Shown: positions 55,501 through 64,000 of the stretch, in pieces
Numbering within the stretch: position 1 is the stretch's first letter
Layout: every line of letters starts with the position of its first letter
NCBI GenBank assembly: GCA_016584305.1
Contig: JACEEZ010003598.1
Span: 287,501 to 351,500 of the forward strand
Direction: 5' to 3'
DNA: 64,000 nt
From: Chionoecetes opilio
Taxonomy: Eukaryota; Arthropoda; Malacostraca; Decapoda; Majidae
Translations under genes and position numbers: made by a program
Notes under the pieces: generated by a model
Databases searched by the model: none
Told to the model about the DNA's origin: nothing
The model's input: only the letters and a program-made list of their open reading frames with translations

Positions 55501-58500
55501 GTCATTCCTTTATGCCTGGAGTGATGTTAGGTCATTCCTTTATGCCTGGAGTGATGTTAGGTCATTCCTTTATGCCTAGAGTGATGTTAGGTCATTCCTT
55601 TCTACCTGGAGTGGTTTCAGGTCATTCCTTTATGTCTATAGAGTGATGTTAGGTCATTCCTTTATGCCTAGAGTGATGTTAGGTCATTCCTTTATGCTTA
55701 GAGTAGTTTTAAGTCATTCCTTTATGCTTAAGTGTAGTTTTAGGTCATTCCTTTATGCCGAGAGTGATGTTAGGTCATTCCTTTATGCCTAGAGTGATGT
55801 TAGGTTATTCCTTTATGCCGAGAGTAATGTTAGGTCATTCCTTTATGCCTAGAGTAGTTTTAGGTCATTCCTTTATGCCGAGAGTGATGTTAGGTCATTC
55901 CTTTATGCCGAGTGATGTTAGGTCATTCCTTTAGCCTAGAGTGATGTTAGGTCATTCCTTTATGCCTAGAGTGATGTTAGGTCATTCCTTTATGCCTAGA
56001 GTGATGTTAGGTCATTCCTTTATGCTTCGTGACGTTAGGTCATTCCTTTATGCCTGGAGTGGTTTCAGGTCATTCCTTTATGCCTAGAGTGATGTTCGGT
56101 CATTCCTTTATGCCGAGAGTGATGTTAGGTCATCATCATTCCTTTATGCCTAGAGGGGAGATTATATGTTGAGTTTTGTTTCCTTGTATATTTTCTTGAT
56201 TATATGTTTATTTATTTTTTTGAGTCGTTTGTCTCCTTGCAAATATTGTCTTCCAAGAATTTCTCCTTTAGCACTTACAACATATATTTTAGTCCTGCAC
56301 AGTGTGATAATTTTTTCCTTATACGTATAAAGGGACTAAGTGATTGTACATGAGACACACAGACAGACAGACAGACGGATTCCTTATATACAGTGACTAA
56401 GTGATTGTATATGAGACACACAGACGGATTCCTTATATACAGTGACTTAAGTGATTGTACATGAGACACACAGACAGACAGACAGACAGATAAAGTGTAG
56501 GGGACGAGTCAATGAAAACTCCCACTCCATAATTGTTGACTTCTTTTTAACAGGGATAAAAAAAAGTAAGAAGTATTATGGGCTGTCCTCTATTCTTATC
56601 TTATTTTTATTCTCTCGTTCAGGTAGTTAGTGCAGAGTCAATAGGGAGTTTTAAAAGGAGGCTCGACAATTTCATGGATGGGTATGAAAGGTGGATGTAT
56701 GTAGGTAGTATTAAGTAACAGGAACTACCACGTGTAGGTCTCGCGGCCTCTTTTAGCTTCCTTATATTCTTATGTCGTTACTTTTACCCCTACAGGACAC
56801 AGGCAAGGAGGCGTACCTGGAAGCGCTGCCCAAGACCATCAAGTGCTTCTCAAAATTCCTGGGCACACATTCCTGGTTTGCCGGGGAGAATGTGAGTATT
56901 CAGTGCAGTGATGTTTCTAGCCTTAATGACTTAATAATAGCTATTTTCTAACTTTAATAACTTTGATAAGTTATTAGTTATAAAGGCTAGAATTTAGCTA
57001 TTATTAAGTAACTAGTAGTTTCTTTTGGTATAGTTGGGTTCTTAACCCTTTCACGCACGAAAAGTTTATAAAGTTTTTCCGTCCACTGCGACATCAATTT
57101 GGGGCTCTCTAAGTTGCCCCGCGGAATGGCCTGACTGTGCGGCGAATGTTTTGTTTGTTATCAATTTCAACCACAATTATTCTTTTTTCCTGGCATTATT
57201 ACGTATCATTGGTTTCGCAAGAGATTATTCTGCCTTATGAAAGACAAAAATAACAAGAAATGCAAATAAATAGCAGAGTTTAACGATTTCAAAAAACATT
57301 GAGTAAAGAGAAATAAGAAATACTTACTTTCACCACTTCGTAGCTCGATACTTCCTGAGTCGACTTTTTATGGTTTATATGCCAAAAAAAGCGGTCTTTT
57401 ATGAGGATTCCAACGCTACCATTATAATTTTCATATGGCCAGTAGATTTTGAGAAAATGGAGGAAAACTGAAACACATGTTGGAAGACGGATGGCTAAGA
57501 AGGCGGGCTAACACGCTGCCTGCTGAGAGTGAACAGGGACACTGGCCCTTAGCACTTCAAATCCATTCGCACGAGCGAGTTGACAATTAGTTTATTTTAT
57601 AGGCCTAGCTTGGATCTTTTACGCAGAAAATTTTGACGCGATTCTGATAAATACTTTATTTTTGGCGATTTTTTTAAATGTTTTTTGACGCAATTCGAGT
57701 CAAAAGCTAAGATGTACACGGGCCCGTTTTGACGCCATTGCGTCGCCGTGCGTGAAAGGGTTGATGTACTAAACTTTCTGCCAAACTTTATATTCCCCTT
57801 AATTTCCTGAGCTTGCCTGATGAGACATATGTATATATTTGCCACAATTATAACTCCTTCCTATGTAACGATTGCTCCTGCTAGTCACTCCATAGGTGGG
57901 GTTATATTTATGAAATTTTTATATGTATTATCATGATTCTTTTACCTTTTTTTAATTTATTTTTCTCCTAGTTGTGTTAATTCTTATATTTAGATTATCA
58001 GTGCATCATCATTATTAGATGTAGTCTCCATTAGGCAAACAATAGGTTGATGTGATTTTTCTCATAAATGTAATTTTTTAATACCAATAATTTAGATACA
58101 TAGTATTGCATCCAGATTTGAGTGTATCAACAGGAACCACCACGTGTAGGTCTCACGGTTTCTTGTAGCTTCCTTATTTTCTTATGTTATGTATCATTTT
58201 AATTAACTTTCGGTCTTGTAGCTTCCGTATTTTCTTATCTTCTTATGTATCATTTGAATTCACTTTGATATGTTGTCCTCATGCAGATCTCTTATGTGGA
58301 CTTAGAACATAAGGAAGCTACAAGAGGCTGGGAGACCTACACGTGGTAGTTCCTGTTACTTAACACTACCTACATTCACCTTTCATCCCTATCCATGAAT
58401 TTATTTAGCCTCCCTTTAAAGCTCTAATGACTTTATCTATCATTTTAATTCACTTTATTGCGTGTTGTCCTCATGCAGATCTCCTTTGTGGACTTTATCA

Positions 58501-58679
58501 TGTACGAGCTGCTGGACCAACACTTGCTGCTGGCCAAGGACTGCCTCAAGGACGCCAAGAACCTGCAGGAGTTCGTGAAGCGCTTTGAGGAGCTGAAGGC
58601 CATCAAGAAGTACATGGCGTCAACAAGGTTCCTGAAGGGTCCCATCAACAACAAGATGGCAAAGTTCGGGAATAAATAG
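43469..58679 (+). CDS. Mu-class glutathione S-transferase, five exons, intact (217 aa)
   Basis: Cytosolic detoxification enzyme conjugating glutathione to electrophiles. Exons: 43469-43504, 48320-48460, 50439-50618, 56796-56891, 58479-58679, total 654 bp with stop; all GT-AG, phase 0. Tyr7 in [12 protein letters not shown] is the catalytic tyrosine. Trp46 and Lys50 ([12 protein letters not shown]), [17 protein letters not shown] with Gln72-Ser73, and Tyr116 (RLCYGTF) are all present, then HSWFAGEN and a C-terminal domain ending [14 protein letters not shown], close to vertebrate GSTM C-termini. Length equals the family norm (217-219). ATTAAA at 58797 may be the poly(A) signal. The gene spans 15.2 kb because introns hold transposons and four large arrays. 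It is head to head with a damaged paralogue at 33047-42601. Confidence 0.95.
43505..44199. other. Intron 1 of the plus-strand GST, first part
   Basis: No recognised repeat or exon apart from the D-repeat border near 44175 (CGTCGCCAGCTGCAATAATG), which resumes beyond the hAT insertion at 46390. Confidence 0.5.
44392..44470. mobile_element. 79 bp TTAA mini-element
   Basis: TTAA at 44388-44391 and 44471-44474; ends CCCCTTCAGCACCAGG and CCTGGTGCTGTAGTGG pair as a hairpin. The right TTAA begins the adjoining minisatellite motif TTAAGGCAGTGGGAG. Confidence 0.7.
44466..45890. repeat. Minisatellite of mixed 20-22 bp subunits
   Basis: Higher-order array of subunits such as GGTTAAGGCAGTGGGAGCCA, GGGTAACACAGGACGGGAGG and GGTTAACACAGTGGTAGGCA in changing order. 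Leu/Pro/Cys-rich ORFs on the minus strand are artefacts. Confidence 0.95.
46590..47657. mobile_element. DNA element with 7 bp duplication and internal 25 bp array
   Basis: GTCCATACAATAACCGGAA at the left and TTCCGGTTATTGTATGGAC at the right are inverted. Flanked by CACTCAG at 46583-46589 and 47658-47664; the related site at 13.54 kb reads ACTCAGAACATAAA without insertion. GTCCGGAACGGAG is doubled near the left end. Superfamily unclear (hAT suspected). Confidence 0.8.
46923..47475. repeat. Near-perfect 25 bp tandem repeat, about 22 copies
   Basis: Unit CAGTGAGTACAGGGCTACTG plus TACAA. No differences were seen between copies over 550 bp, so it is a very recent expansion or under strong homogenisation. 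Each unit contains GTACAG-GGCTA-CTGTAC, a self-complementary hairpin. Confidence 0.97.
47686..48100. repeat. 415 bp palindrome
   Basis: Two arms of about 200 bp, nearly identical in inverted orientation, meet at TTATCTA (47890-47896). Outer ends are CCTTTTTGTTGGTCGCC and its complement. Non-coding; probably the end of repeat D or a foldback element. Confidence 0.93.
48181..48299 (+). mobile_element. Retroelement 3' end with (CAAT)n tail
   Basis: AATAAA at about 48269-48274 followed by (CAAT)n. Tetranucleotide tails are typical of RTE-like and related LINEs. It ends 20 bp before the exon 2 acceptor of the GST gene. Confidence 0.55.
48320..48460 (+). CDS. GST plus gene, exon 2
   Basis: 47 codons, [20 protein letters not shown] to ETIGLDFPN. 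Acceptor CCTTCACAG, donor GTGAGT. Mu-loop region included. Confidence 0.95.
48463..48935. repeat. GGAA/GGAT-type purine array
   Basis: Polypurine repeat of GGAAGGAAGG, GGATGGAAGG and GGAGGGAGGG blocks, starting right after the exon 2 donor (GTGAGTGTGGGAAGGAAGG). Open in several frames, so the apparent Lys/Glu/Gly- and Ser/Pro-rich ORFs are not genes. Confidence 0.95.
48936..49495. other. GST intron 2, unassigned
   Basis: No exon or transposon end recognised. Confidence 0.5.
49496..49870. mobile_element. 375 bp palindromic foldback element
   Basis: The left end CTATAGTCTATTTTTTTTAT and right end are inverted; arms of about 170 bp (GGAAGCCACGCCCCCTGCCT, CCAATCACAGTATCTTCACT) differ at a few sites. 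The centre holds the CTCTGTAGTGAAGAT hairpin. No flanking duplication recognised. Confidence 0.88.
50182..50413 (+). mobile_element. CR1-like LINE 3' end
   Basis: Contains [24 protein letters not shown] coding followed by GGGAGTTTTAAAAGGGAGGC and the standard 3' UTR ending CTTATTGTCTTATGTT. It abuts the exon 3 acceptor (25 bp away). Confidence 0.82.
50439..50618 (+). CDS. GST plus gene, exon 3
   Basis: 60 codons, [20 protein letters not shown] to FVRLCYGTF. Acceptor CCCCTTCAG, donor GTACGT. Confidence 0.95.
50645..50833. mobile_element. GTTTCGTAC foldback MITE, copy 3
   Basis: ACAGGGAGTTTCGTACAAAA to TGTGTACGAACTGACTGCAC, same family as 10.5-11.0 kb, inserted 27 bp after the exon 3 donor. 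Confidence 0.8.
50890..54795. repeat. 3.9 kb minisatellite, 37/45 bp unit derived from a LINE 3' end
   Basis: About 90 copies of GTATTGCAGTAGTTGTATTA + AGAACATAAGGAAGCTA. Long units carry one extra 8 bp block (AACATGAG or AACATAAG). AGAACATAAGGAAGCTA is the reverse complement of the CR1-like LINE terminus (TAGCTTCCTTATGTTCT), and the 8 bp length variation matches that LINE's terminal octamer. Located in GST intron 3. Confidence 0.95.
54920..55122. mobile_element. piggyBac-like TTAA MITE, copy 3
   Basis: TTAA at 54916-54919 and 55123-55126; ends CCCCTTCACGCCCAGA and TCTGGGCTTCAAGGGT. Same family as 2.7 and 3.57 kb. Confidence 0.85.
55318..56155. repeat. Minisatellite, 30 bp unit
   Basis: About 28 copies of AGGTCATTCCTTTATGCCTA + GAGTGATGTT. 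Being ten codons, it keeps one frame open ([10 protein letters not shown]), an artefact. In GST intron 3. Confidence 0.95.
56340..56490. repeat. Short tandem block with CAGA runs
   Basis: Three repeats of ACTAAGTGATTGTACATGAGACACACAG-like sequence with (CAGA)n inside. Confidence 0.8.
56622..56780 (+). mobile_element. CR1-like LINE 3' end
   Basis: From GTTAGTGCAGAGTCAATAGG through GGGAGTTTTAAAAGGAGGCT to CTTATATTCTTATG, ending about 15 bp before the exon 4 acceptor. Confidence 0.82.
56796..56891 (+). CDS. GST plus gene, exon 4
   Basis: 32 codons, [20 protein letters not shown] then [12 protein letters not shown]. Acceptor CCCCTACAG, donor GTGAGT. Confidence 0.95.
57046..57760. mobile_element. 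piggyBac-like TTAA element, 715 bp
   Basis: TTAA 57042-57045, left end CCCTTTCACGCACGAAAAG; right end CGCCGTGCGTGAAAGGG followed by TTGA (decayed TTAA). No ORF of note. Confidence 0.8.
58120..58200 (+). mobile_element. CR1-like LINE 3' end, short
   Basis: CAGGAACCACCACGTGTAGGTCTCACGG to CTTATTTTCTTATGTTATG, the last 80 bp of the family. A further partial terminus follows at 58215-58250. Confidence 0.75.
58256..58303 (+). repeat. Duplicated exon 5 acceptor (decoy splice site)
   Basis: AATTCACTTTGATATGTTGT then CCTCATGCAG and ATCTCTTATGTGGACTTA repeats the true intron end and first exon 5 codons at 58447-58497. The decoy AG is 58285-58286. If used, the reading frame would run [15 protein letters not shown] into the LINE and stop, giving a truncated enzyme. 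Confidence 0.8.
58304..58437 (-). mobile_element. CR1-like LINE 3' end between duplicated acceptors
   Basis: AGAACATAAGGAAGCTACAAG to CATCCCTATCCATGAATT and CCTCCCTTTAAAGCTC, minus orientation. It lies exactly between the two copies of the exon 5 acceptor. Confidence 0.82.
58479..58679 (+). CDS. GST plus gene, exon 5 and stop
   Basis: 66 codons plus [23 protein letters not shown] to [10 protein letters not shown]. Acceptor TCATGCAG. Confidence 0.95.
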   Translation: MSFVDFIMYELLDQHLLLAKDCLKDAKNLQEFVKRFEELKAIKKYMASTRFLKGPINNKMAKFGNK

Positions 58680-58796
58680 TGAACATATTAACAAGAATAT
58701 AACAAAGTAGGTCTGTGATGAACTTGTTCTTCCTTGTACCATTTGTGATTTTCTTCCCCCTTCCCTTTCTTAATAGTTTTTTTATTTTCGTTTCTT

Positions 58797-58802
58797 ATTA
58801 AA
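58797..58802 (+). terminator. Candidate poly(A) signal ATTAAA of the GST gene
   Basis: Common AATAAA variant, 118 bp after the stop codon, followed by T/GT-rich sequence. No canonical AATAAA lies closer. Confidence 0.5.
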
Positions 58803-59154
58803 CTTTATAATTGTTACAAATTAGTCTTCCCTGTGCTGGGCATCGCAAGAAAGGTTCTGTAGTGGACATAAGTCTGTTCATTGCATACATAACCCAATTG
58901 CAACAACAACATTATTATTATCACCTGTAACATAGATTATTACCAGATATTTGTAAGTAACAAGGCAATTACCACAGACCTCACAAAACTGCTGCCCTTC
59001 CCTCACTTGGCAGGTAATTGAATAACTGACCACATCACTAAGTAAATTTCTAGTCCATAATGGGACACAGTAGTATGACTACTAACCCATGCCTGCTGCT
59101 GCCTGCTTCTTAGAATGCATGTTGCAGTAGTCAAGCAATACCAATAACATGGAA

Positions 59155-59234
59155 TGCAGTTCCCTTCATGGTTCAAGCGTGGATTCAGTTCCCTTCCATG
59201 GTTCAAGCGTGGATTCAGTTCCCTTCCATGGTGG
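59155..59234. repeat. Short run of the 30 bp repeat
   Basis: Two and a half copies of GGTTCAAGCGTGGATTCAGT + TCCCTTCCAT, the same unit as at 61085-61856, with GGATTC where the large array has GAATTC. They sit left of the SINE. Confidence 0.9.
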
Positions 59235-59235
59235 T

Positions 59236-61080
59236 AACCCGTCAGGGTGGCGTGGTTGGTAGAGCTGCGGGCTTGCGTGCAGGGTCCCTGCATTCGGTCA
59301 GCAGTTCGAGCCCACCAAGTTCGTCCTGGCGTGGTGGCGCTTTGTATAGTCAATAACCTTGTAGTTGGTGTGTTGCCAGAAACTCCTATGGGGAGTTTAT
59401 AACTGGTCAATGTTACTTGAATGATATTAATTGATTATGATTTTTCATTTGATTACAACTTGAATGGAGGATTTAACTTAGTCTTATGACTTCACAATGT
59501 GATTATAGTATGAACACTTCTCACTGCGGAGAGTACTGAAATGGGGGATGTATTTAAGGGGAAGGGGTAAGGGTTTAGGTTAAGGGAACAGGGTGTGAGT
59601 TAAGGGGATGCTGCCACCAGCTCAGGCGAGTAGTTCTCTGGGTTACTCCCTGGGCGCGTTTGAATAATATTAAGATTAGATTTATCTTGGTAGTCGTGAT
59701 TGGTACGTGGAACTATACCGAGTAAGGCTGACTCTTTTGGAAGTGTGGGGAATTACTGTCCTAACACAGAATAATCACCTGGGTTTTTTTTATAATAAAC
59801 ACAAGAACTATATTTGAAAACATCATCCTATTTATTCATACTGAAATAGTATGTCTCTTGCTTGAGATCACATACAACATATAAGGGTTAATCCAACACC
59901 GGAAAAACTCTAATCGGATGTAAGAAAAACCTTACAACCTGATAGGGGAAATTCTCCCTGTGAAATGAAGCTAAGCTCTAATGAGCATAAAACTTCCTCA
60001 ATGAATCATTCGTAGAATTACCACCTATGTCCGTATCAACTGAGCACTATAGGTATACATTGAATATATATATATAGGAAAGAAAATGTGAGAGTAATGA
60101 GTTGTTGTGTGGATTCACAAGACCATGTGGCCTGGAGAGGAAGGCGTGGGACGACACCCCCGTCGAAGCCCCTCTCTCTACGGGAAGGATGGGTTGAGAC
60201 TCGTTAATAATACTTATAAGGATGGGCAGGCCTCCTTTACGTTAGCAAAAACTAAACATCGATACCCATATTTGAAAATATAGATAACAATATGATAACA
60301 AGGAAAGGGGGGGTTAACGTCGGGCGACTTGCCTACGGGAAGGATGGGTTGAGACTGCCGTCTCGGTTACCCCGAGCCCGCGGCATAAAAGGGGAATTGT
60401 TTGAATGGTCTAGACGTGGCCTCAAATGAATAGCTTATAATCCCGAAATAACTAATTAAATAATGAAACTCGTGTACCTAAGAAAAGGCTGCCTATAATA
60501 CAGACCTGTTACTTTGATATAGAAGAATTTAATATGTTTAATCTTATATCCGAGAAGGGTGTGATTACTTTCCATGTCAAAAGTCTGAACGCGTATTCAG
60601 GAGTGAGAGGGTATGGACGTGAGCCTAGAAACTTGGTAGACTTTCAATTTAGCGTATAACTTTACTAAGACATCCATTTATGAATGTGATCGGTAACGAT
60701 GGGGACTATTTTGAAAGCCATTAAGAATCTAGGAGTGTTCCTTGATCTGATATGATGGTTGGGGAAGAATGAAAAGATTTGAATCCATTAGTTATCACTG
60801 ATCGCGGAATAATTATTCCACGAATTTTGACTCGCAACCGGCATGTCGGGGGGGGGGAAATGGAAGGAAGGAAGAAAGAAATGGCGGGGAAGGAAGGAAA
60901 GAAGATAAACAAAATGGTGGTAGGAAGGATAGGCGATGAGTCACCCCAGAATCTAAAAGAGTGAACTGCTTACGAGACATAACCCGGGAATTATATGATA
61001 ATAATTCTCATACTATCTCTCCCGAATAATGGGCATTACATTGGTACTTGCAAAGTGTCTAGATAGGATAAAAATATCTT
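59236..61080 (+). mobile_element. SINE family 2 split by an LTR-like insertion
   Basis: 59236-59369 matches the head of the SINE at 31716-31882 (GTTCGAGCCCACCA, GGCGTGGTGGCGCTTTGTAT) up to GTTGGT; 61041-61080 continues ACTTGCAAAGTGTCTAGATAGGAT to the tail ATATCTT. Confidence 0.85.
59370..61040. mobile_element. LTR-like insertion (possible solo LTR), 5 bp target duplication
   Basis: Flanked by TTGGT at 59365-59369 and 61041-61045. Starts GTGTTGCCAGAAACTCC and ends GGGCATTACA, close to the TG...CA rule. 1671 bp without a long ORF; the block TACGGGAAGGATGGGTTGAG is repeated at 60178 and 60336. Retroviral-like genes are absent, so a solo LTR or a non-autonomous element; an unknown DNA element is the alternative. 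Confidence 0.55.
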
Positions 61081-61084
61081 ATAT

Positions 61085-61856
61085 CCCTTTCATGGTTCAA
61101 GCGTGAATTCAGTTCCCTTCCATGGTTCAAGCGTGAATTCAGTTCCCTTCCATGGTTCAAGCGTGAATTCAGTTCCCTTCCATGGTTCAAGCGTGAATTC
61201 AGTTCCCTTCCATGGTTCAAGCGTGAATTCAGTTCCCTTCCATGGTTCAAGCGTGAATTCAGTTCCCTTCCATGGTTCAAGCGTGAATTCAGTTCCCTTC
61301 CATGGTTCAAGCGTGAATTCAGTTCCCTTCCATGGTTCAAGCGTGAATTCAGTTCCCTTCCATGGTTCAAGCGTGAATTCAGTTCCCTTCCATGGTTCAA
61401 GCGTGAATTCAGTTCCCTTCCATGGTTCAAGCGTGAATTCAGTTCCCTTCCATGGTTCAAGCGTGAATTCAGTTCCCTTCCATGGTTCAAGCGTGAATTC
61501 AGTTCCCTTCCATGGTTCAAGCGTGAATTCAGTTCCCTTCCATGGTTCAAGCGTGAATTCAGTTCCCTTCCATGGTTCAAGCGTGAATTCAGTTCCCTTC
61601 CATGGTTCAAGCGTGAATTCAGTTCCCTTCCATGGTTCAAGCGTGAATTCAGTTCCCTTCCATGGTTCAAGCGTGAATTCAGTTCCCTTCCATGGTTCAA
61701 GCGTGAATTCAGTTCCCTTCCATGGTTCAAGCGTGAATTCAGTTCCCTTCCATGGTTCAAGCGTGAATTCAGTTCCCTTCCATGGTTCAAGCGTGAATTC
61801 AGTTCCCTTCCATGGTTCAAGCGTGAATTCAGTTCCCTTCCATGGTTCAAGCGGAA
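61085..61856. repeat. Near-perfect 30 bp tandem array, about 26 copies
   Basis: Unit GGTTCAAGCGTGAATTCAGT + TCCCTTCCAT, no variation seen; an EcoRI site (GAATTC) in every copy. Thirty bases are ten codons and no stop occurs in one frame of each strand, so both strands show ORFs of about 260-280 aa (NSVPFHGSSV and NHGRELNSRL). No signal, conserved domain or diverged codons, so not treated as genes. Confidence 0.97.
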
Positions 61857-62704
61857 CTGTTAACCCTTTGGTAACCTTACACAGTGTCTTTGGGTCTTGT
61901 TTTTCAGTGTTTATGAAGTTGGTAATTTTTTAGAATGCTTTGGTACGGACAGATCATTTTCTTATTTGCTAGAACTTTCAATTTTAGTATATTTTTGTCT
62001 AATTGAATTCGTACCTGAAAGCGGAATGAATACAAATGATGCATTTGTCCATGTTTCAGCAGTCCTATCAGTGACCTGTTTCCGGCAACCTGAGATTTAT
62101 TAGAATAAGTAACTAGTATTTTAAGATTTGTTATTATTCTCATTCAAAGTTTTTCCTATCTGAATGGTAGCAAATGTAAGGATGCTTTACAGTAAGAACG
62201 CATTACTGACTGCTTGTATTCTATATTTGTTGTTATGGGAAGATTTAAAGCACATGGTCAAAAGAATATAAATTTATATATGACATGTTTTGTGAAGAAT
62301 ATTTGTCGAAAGTGTCATTCCTTTGAAGCTTAAGGAACAGAATATGTTTGGAGTTGTGATCAAAGAAATGTATTACCACTCATTACATACTAAGAAACTA
62401 ACTAAATGATATGCACAACTGTTATTGCACATAGGTAGCAGAATCTCCAAACATGAATAAAACTTTGTAATAAGCTTTTCAATAGAATCAAAAGCTTAGG
62501 GTAATCCACACCAATTATTTTGACAATGCTGCATTTTCCTAGTAAAATTTTGACAACCATTTTGCCTTCCCTCACCCATCGCAACCTATAAGTGTAGTTG
62601 TAGTTAAGTTCAGTGTAGGAATGCTTAGTAAGGCATCTGCTAATATACTATACTGTTAAAGTTGGCAACAAGATAACTTTCTTGCCACCTAAGCCTCTGT
62701 GGTG
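61857..62704. other. AT-rich, no gene seen
   Basis: No exon, repeat end or RNA gene recognised. Confidence 0.5.
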
Positions 62705-62705
62705 G

Positions 62706-62813
62706 TAGGAAGGAGGAGGAGGAGGAGGAGGAGGGGGGGGAAGAAGAGGAGGAGGAGGAGGAGGAGGAGGAGGAGGAGGAGGAGGAAGAAAAATTAGTTG
62801 TGACAGAAAAGAG

Positions 62814-62851
<38 letters not shown>
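62706..62851. repeat. (AGG)n and (GA)n microsatellites
   Basis: GGAGGAGGA run at 62710-62787 interrupted by one G-run, then (GA)n at 62819-62850. Confidence 0.95.
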
Positions 62852-62854
<3 letters not shown>

Positions 62855-63499
62855 TAACAATGTATACTATTATCAGGAATGTTTACTATGTATGCAGTAT
62901 GCATACATAGATTGGAGTATACATGAGGTATGAATACATGACTTTGGAGTAACAGTATACATTGAGTTAACTTATAAGGTTAAGACAGTAACAGTAACCA
63001 TGTTGGGAAGCTCCCGAGTTATTTATTTTTAGTTTTTTTCCTTTTATTTCCGCCACCAATATATTTAACCTTTGAGTAAGCTCCTCTTTGATACATATCT
63101 GCCTTGTCTTCTTCAGTAATCATCTTTTCACTGCAAATCTTTAAATACGAACCTAGAAAAATAGCATGGGTTGGATATCGAGTAAGGAGGTTTAGGACTC
63201 GGCAGTGATGTGTGTCAGGTCAGATTATAATTATCACTGTGGAAGAACATGCCTTTGTTTTTTCATAGCTTGAGCTTTTTTCTCCTGTCAGTTTCTTGTA
63301 AATACTTGTAATGATATTATGATACCACCTATTTAATACACATAAACATCCATAAGACCGCCCTTAATGTATAAAAGACAAAAGTGGTTAACCTTATTTA
63401 CTCTACTAGTCGTCGCAGGCTTTTGTCTAAACATCACCCTAAACCTAACATTATCTCGTGTGAGTGTGTAAACATTTTCCAAAGTTTGATATCAATCAA
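62852..63499. other. Unassigned non-coding stretch
   Basis: Short repeats of TATGCAGTATGCATACAT near 62885-62910 only. No gene supported. Confidence 0.5.
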
Positions 63500-64000
63500 T
63501 CAATCATTGGGGGCATGCGCCGGGGGACGCGTCGCCTCGCCCACCCTACGACGCCACTCCCGGGGGTCACCACGCGCGAGTTCCCATGCAGGCTCCTTTC
63601 CCATACCAAGCAGCTCTCGACAAGAAACTTCAACTTGCCCCAGCCACGAGCCTTGTGGGCGCCCCCTTGGCCTCCTCCACGCCGGATTGTCTCTTACAGA
63701 TACAATCCGATGGGCAGGATCGGTTTCAGGGTAGCGATCCATATGCCCATATAGCCGAAGTTGGCGCTGACGGACTATGCAGGTAATAGGCCTCGATTCA
63801 GTCGCGGTGCAATCGCTGATTTGACACGTAATCATCCCAGCGATACCCCATGATTCTGCGAAGACACTTATTACCAAAGGCAGTGATTCGTCTCTTCAAG
63901 TCACTATTTAGTGTCCATGTCTCACAACCATAGAGTAAGACAGGGATCACAAGCGACTTGAAGAACCGGATCTTTGTCCTTCTGCACAGGTACCGACATC
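63500..64000 (-). pseudogene. Non-LTR retrotransposon, RT C-terminus (partial, frameshifted)
   Basis: Minus strand from the window edge reads RTKIRFFKSLVIPVLLYGCE then TWTLNSDLKRRITAFGNKCL and RRIMGYRWDDYVSNQRLHRD, the classic end of the RT thumb/connection domain. After a frame change near 63810 it continues ITCIVRQRQLRLYGHMDRYP, DPAHRI and RRPRGRPQGSWLGQVE to PPAHAPND and TGA at 63502-63500. A TGATTGATTGAT tail follows, typical of LINEs with tetranucleotide 3' repeats. A different family from the CR1-like one. The 5' part lies outside the window. Confidence 0.88.

Noticed and set aside
61059..61933. Long ORFs on both strands over the 30 bp array
   Set aside because: Pure consequence of a 30 bp (ten-codon) repeat without stops; no variation, domain or splice context.

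Overview
The window is eukaryotic and fits a decapod crustacean nuclear genome. The reasons are intron-containing mu-class glutathione S-transferase (GST) genes close to the arthropod/vertebrate mu consensus, arthropod-type (TTAGG)n telomere-like tracts scattered internally, C2H2 zinc-finger genes with SGVKN/SGIKN linkers, and a very dense load of DNA transposons, tRNA-derived SINEs, LINE 3' ends and minisatellites. The species is inferred only to this level. No prokaryotic operon, CRISPR array, rRNA or virus was seen.

Real genes are few. (1) 2531-2656 (-): first coding exon of the Sm-D3 spliceosomal protein (SNRPD3); the rest lies beyond the left edge. (2) 7514-8023 (-): an intact single-exon MEAF6/Eaf6 gene (NuA4 and MOZ histone acetyltransferase subunit). 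(3) 18273-19484 (+): a C2H2 zinc-finger ORF with 11 complete fingers, inside a segmental duplication (17.8-20.3 kb, repeated at 20.8-24.6 kb) whose second copy is a pseudogene; a third zinc-finger remnant flanks a 6.4 kb composite insertion. (4) 33047-42601 (-) and 43469-58679 (+): two five-exon mu-class GST genes arranged head to head, 867 bp between start codons. The plus-strand gene encodes 217 aa with all five exons intact. The minus-strand gene has the same intron positions but a one-base deletion in its last exon.

The rest is layered repeats. 0-7 kb: minisatellites, foldback and TTAA elements, a SINE. 9-17.8 kb: (TTAGG)n-bearing foldback elements, a broken Merlin transposase, and a TA-flanked element that has amplified a LINE zinc-knuckle fragment into 152 bp repeats. 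22.57-23.75 kb: a 1184 bp foldback transposon with 5 bp target duplications. 25.6-32 kb: nested insertions (zinc-finger remnant > hAT-type composite > ZBED5-like hAT > pogo element > inner Tigger-like element + SINE). 33-58 kb: GST introns filled with transposons and minisatellites. 59-62 kb: a SINE split by an LTR-like insertion, and a near-perfect 30 bp array. 63.5-64 kb: C-terminus of a non-LTR retrotransposon running off the window.

The recurring theme is that several tandem arrays look seeded by transposon ends: the 21 bp array from a LINE ORF tail, the 37/45 bp array from the LINE 3' terminus, the 22 bp C-rich array from a hAT subterminal region, and the 152 bp array from a captured LINE fragment. 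Several sit directly against GST splice sites. Copy numbers and boundaries were read by eye; family names above the protein level are inference.
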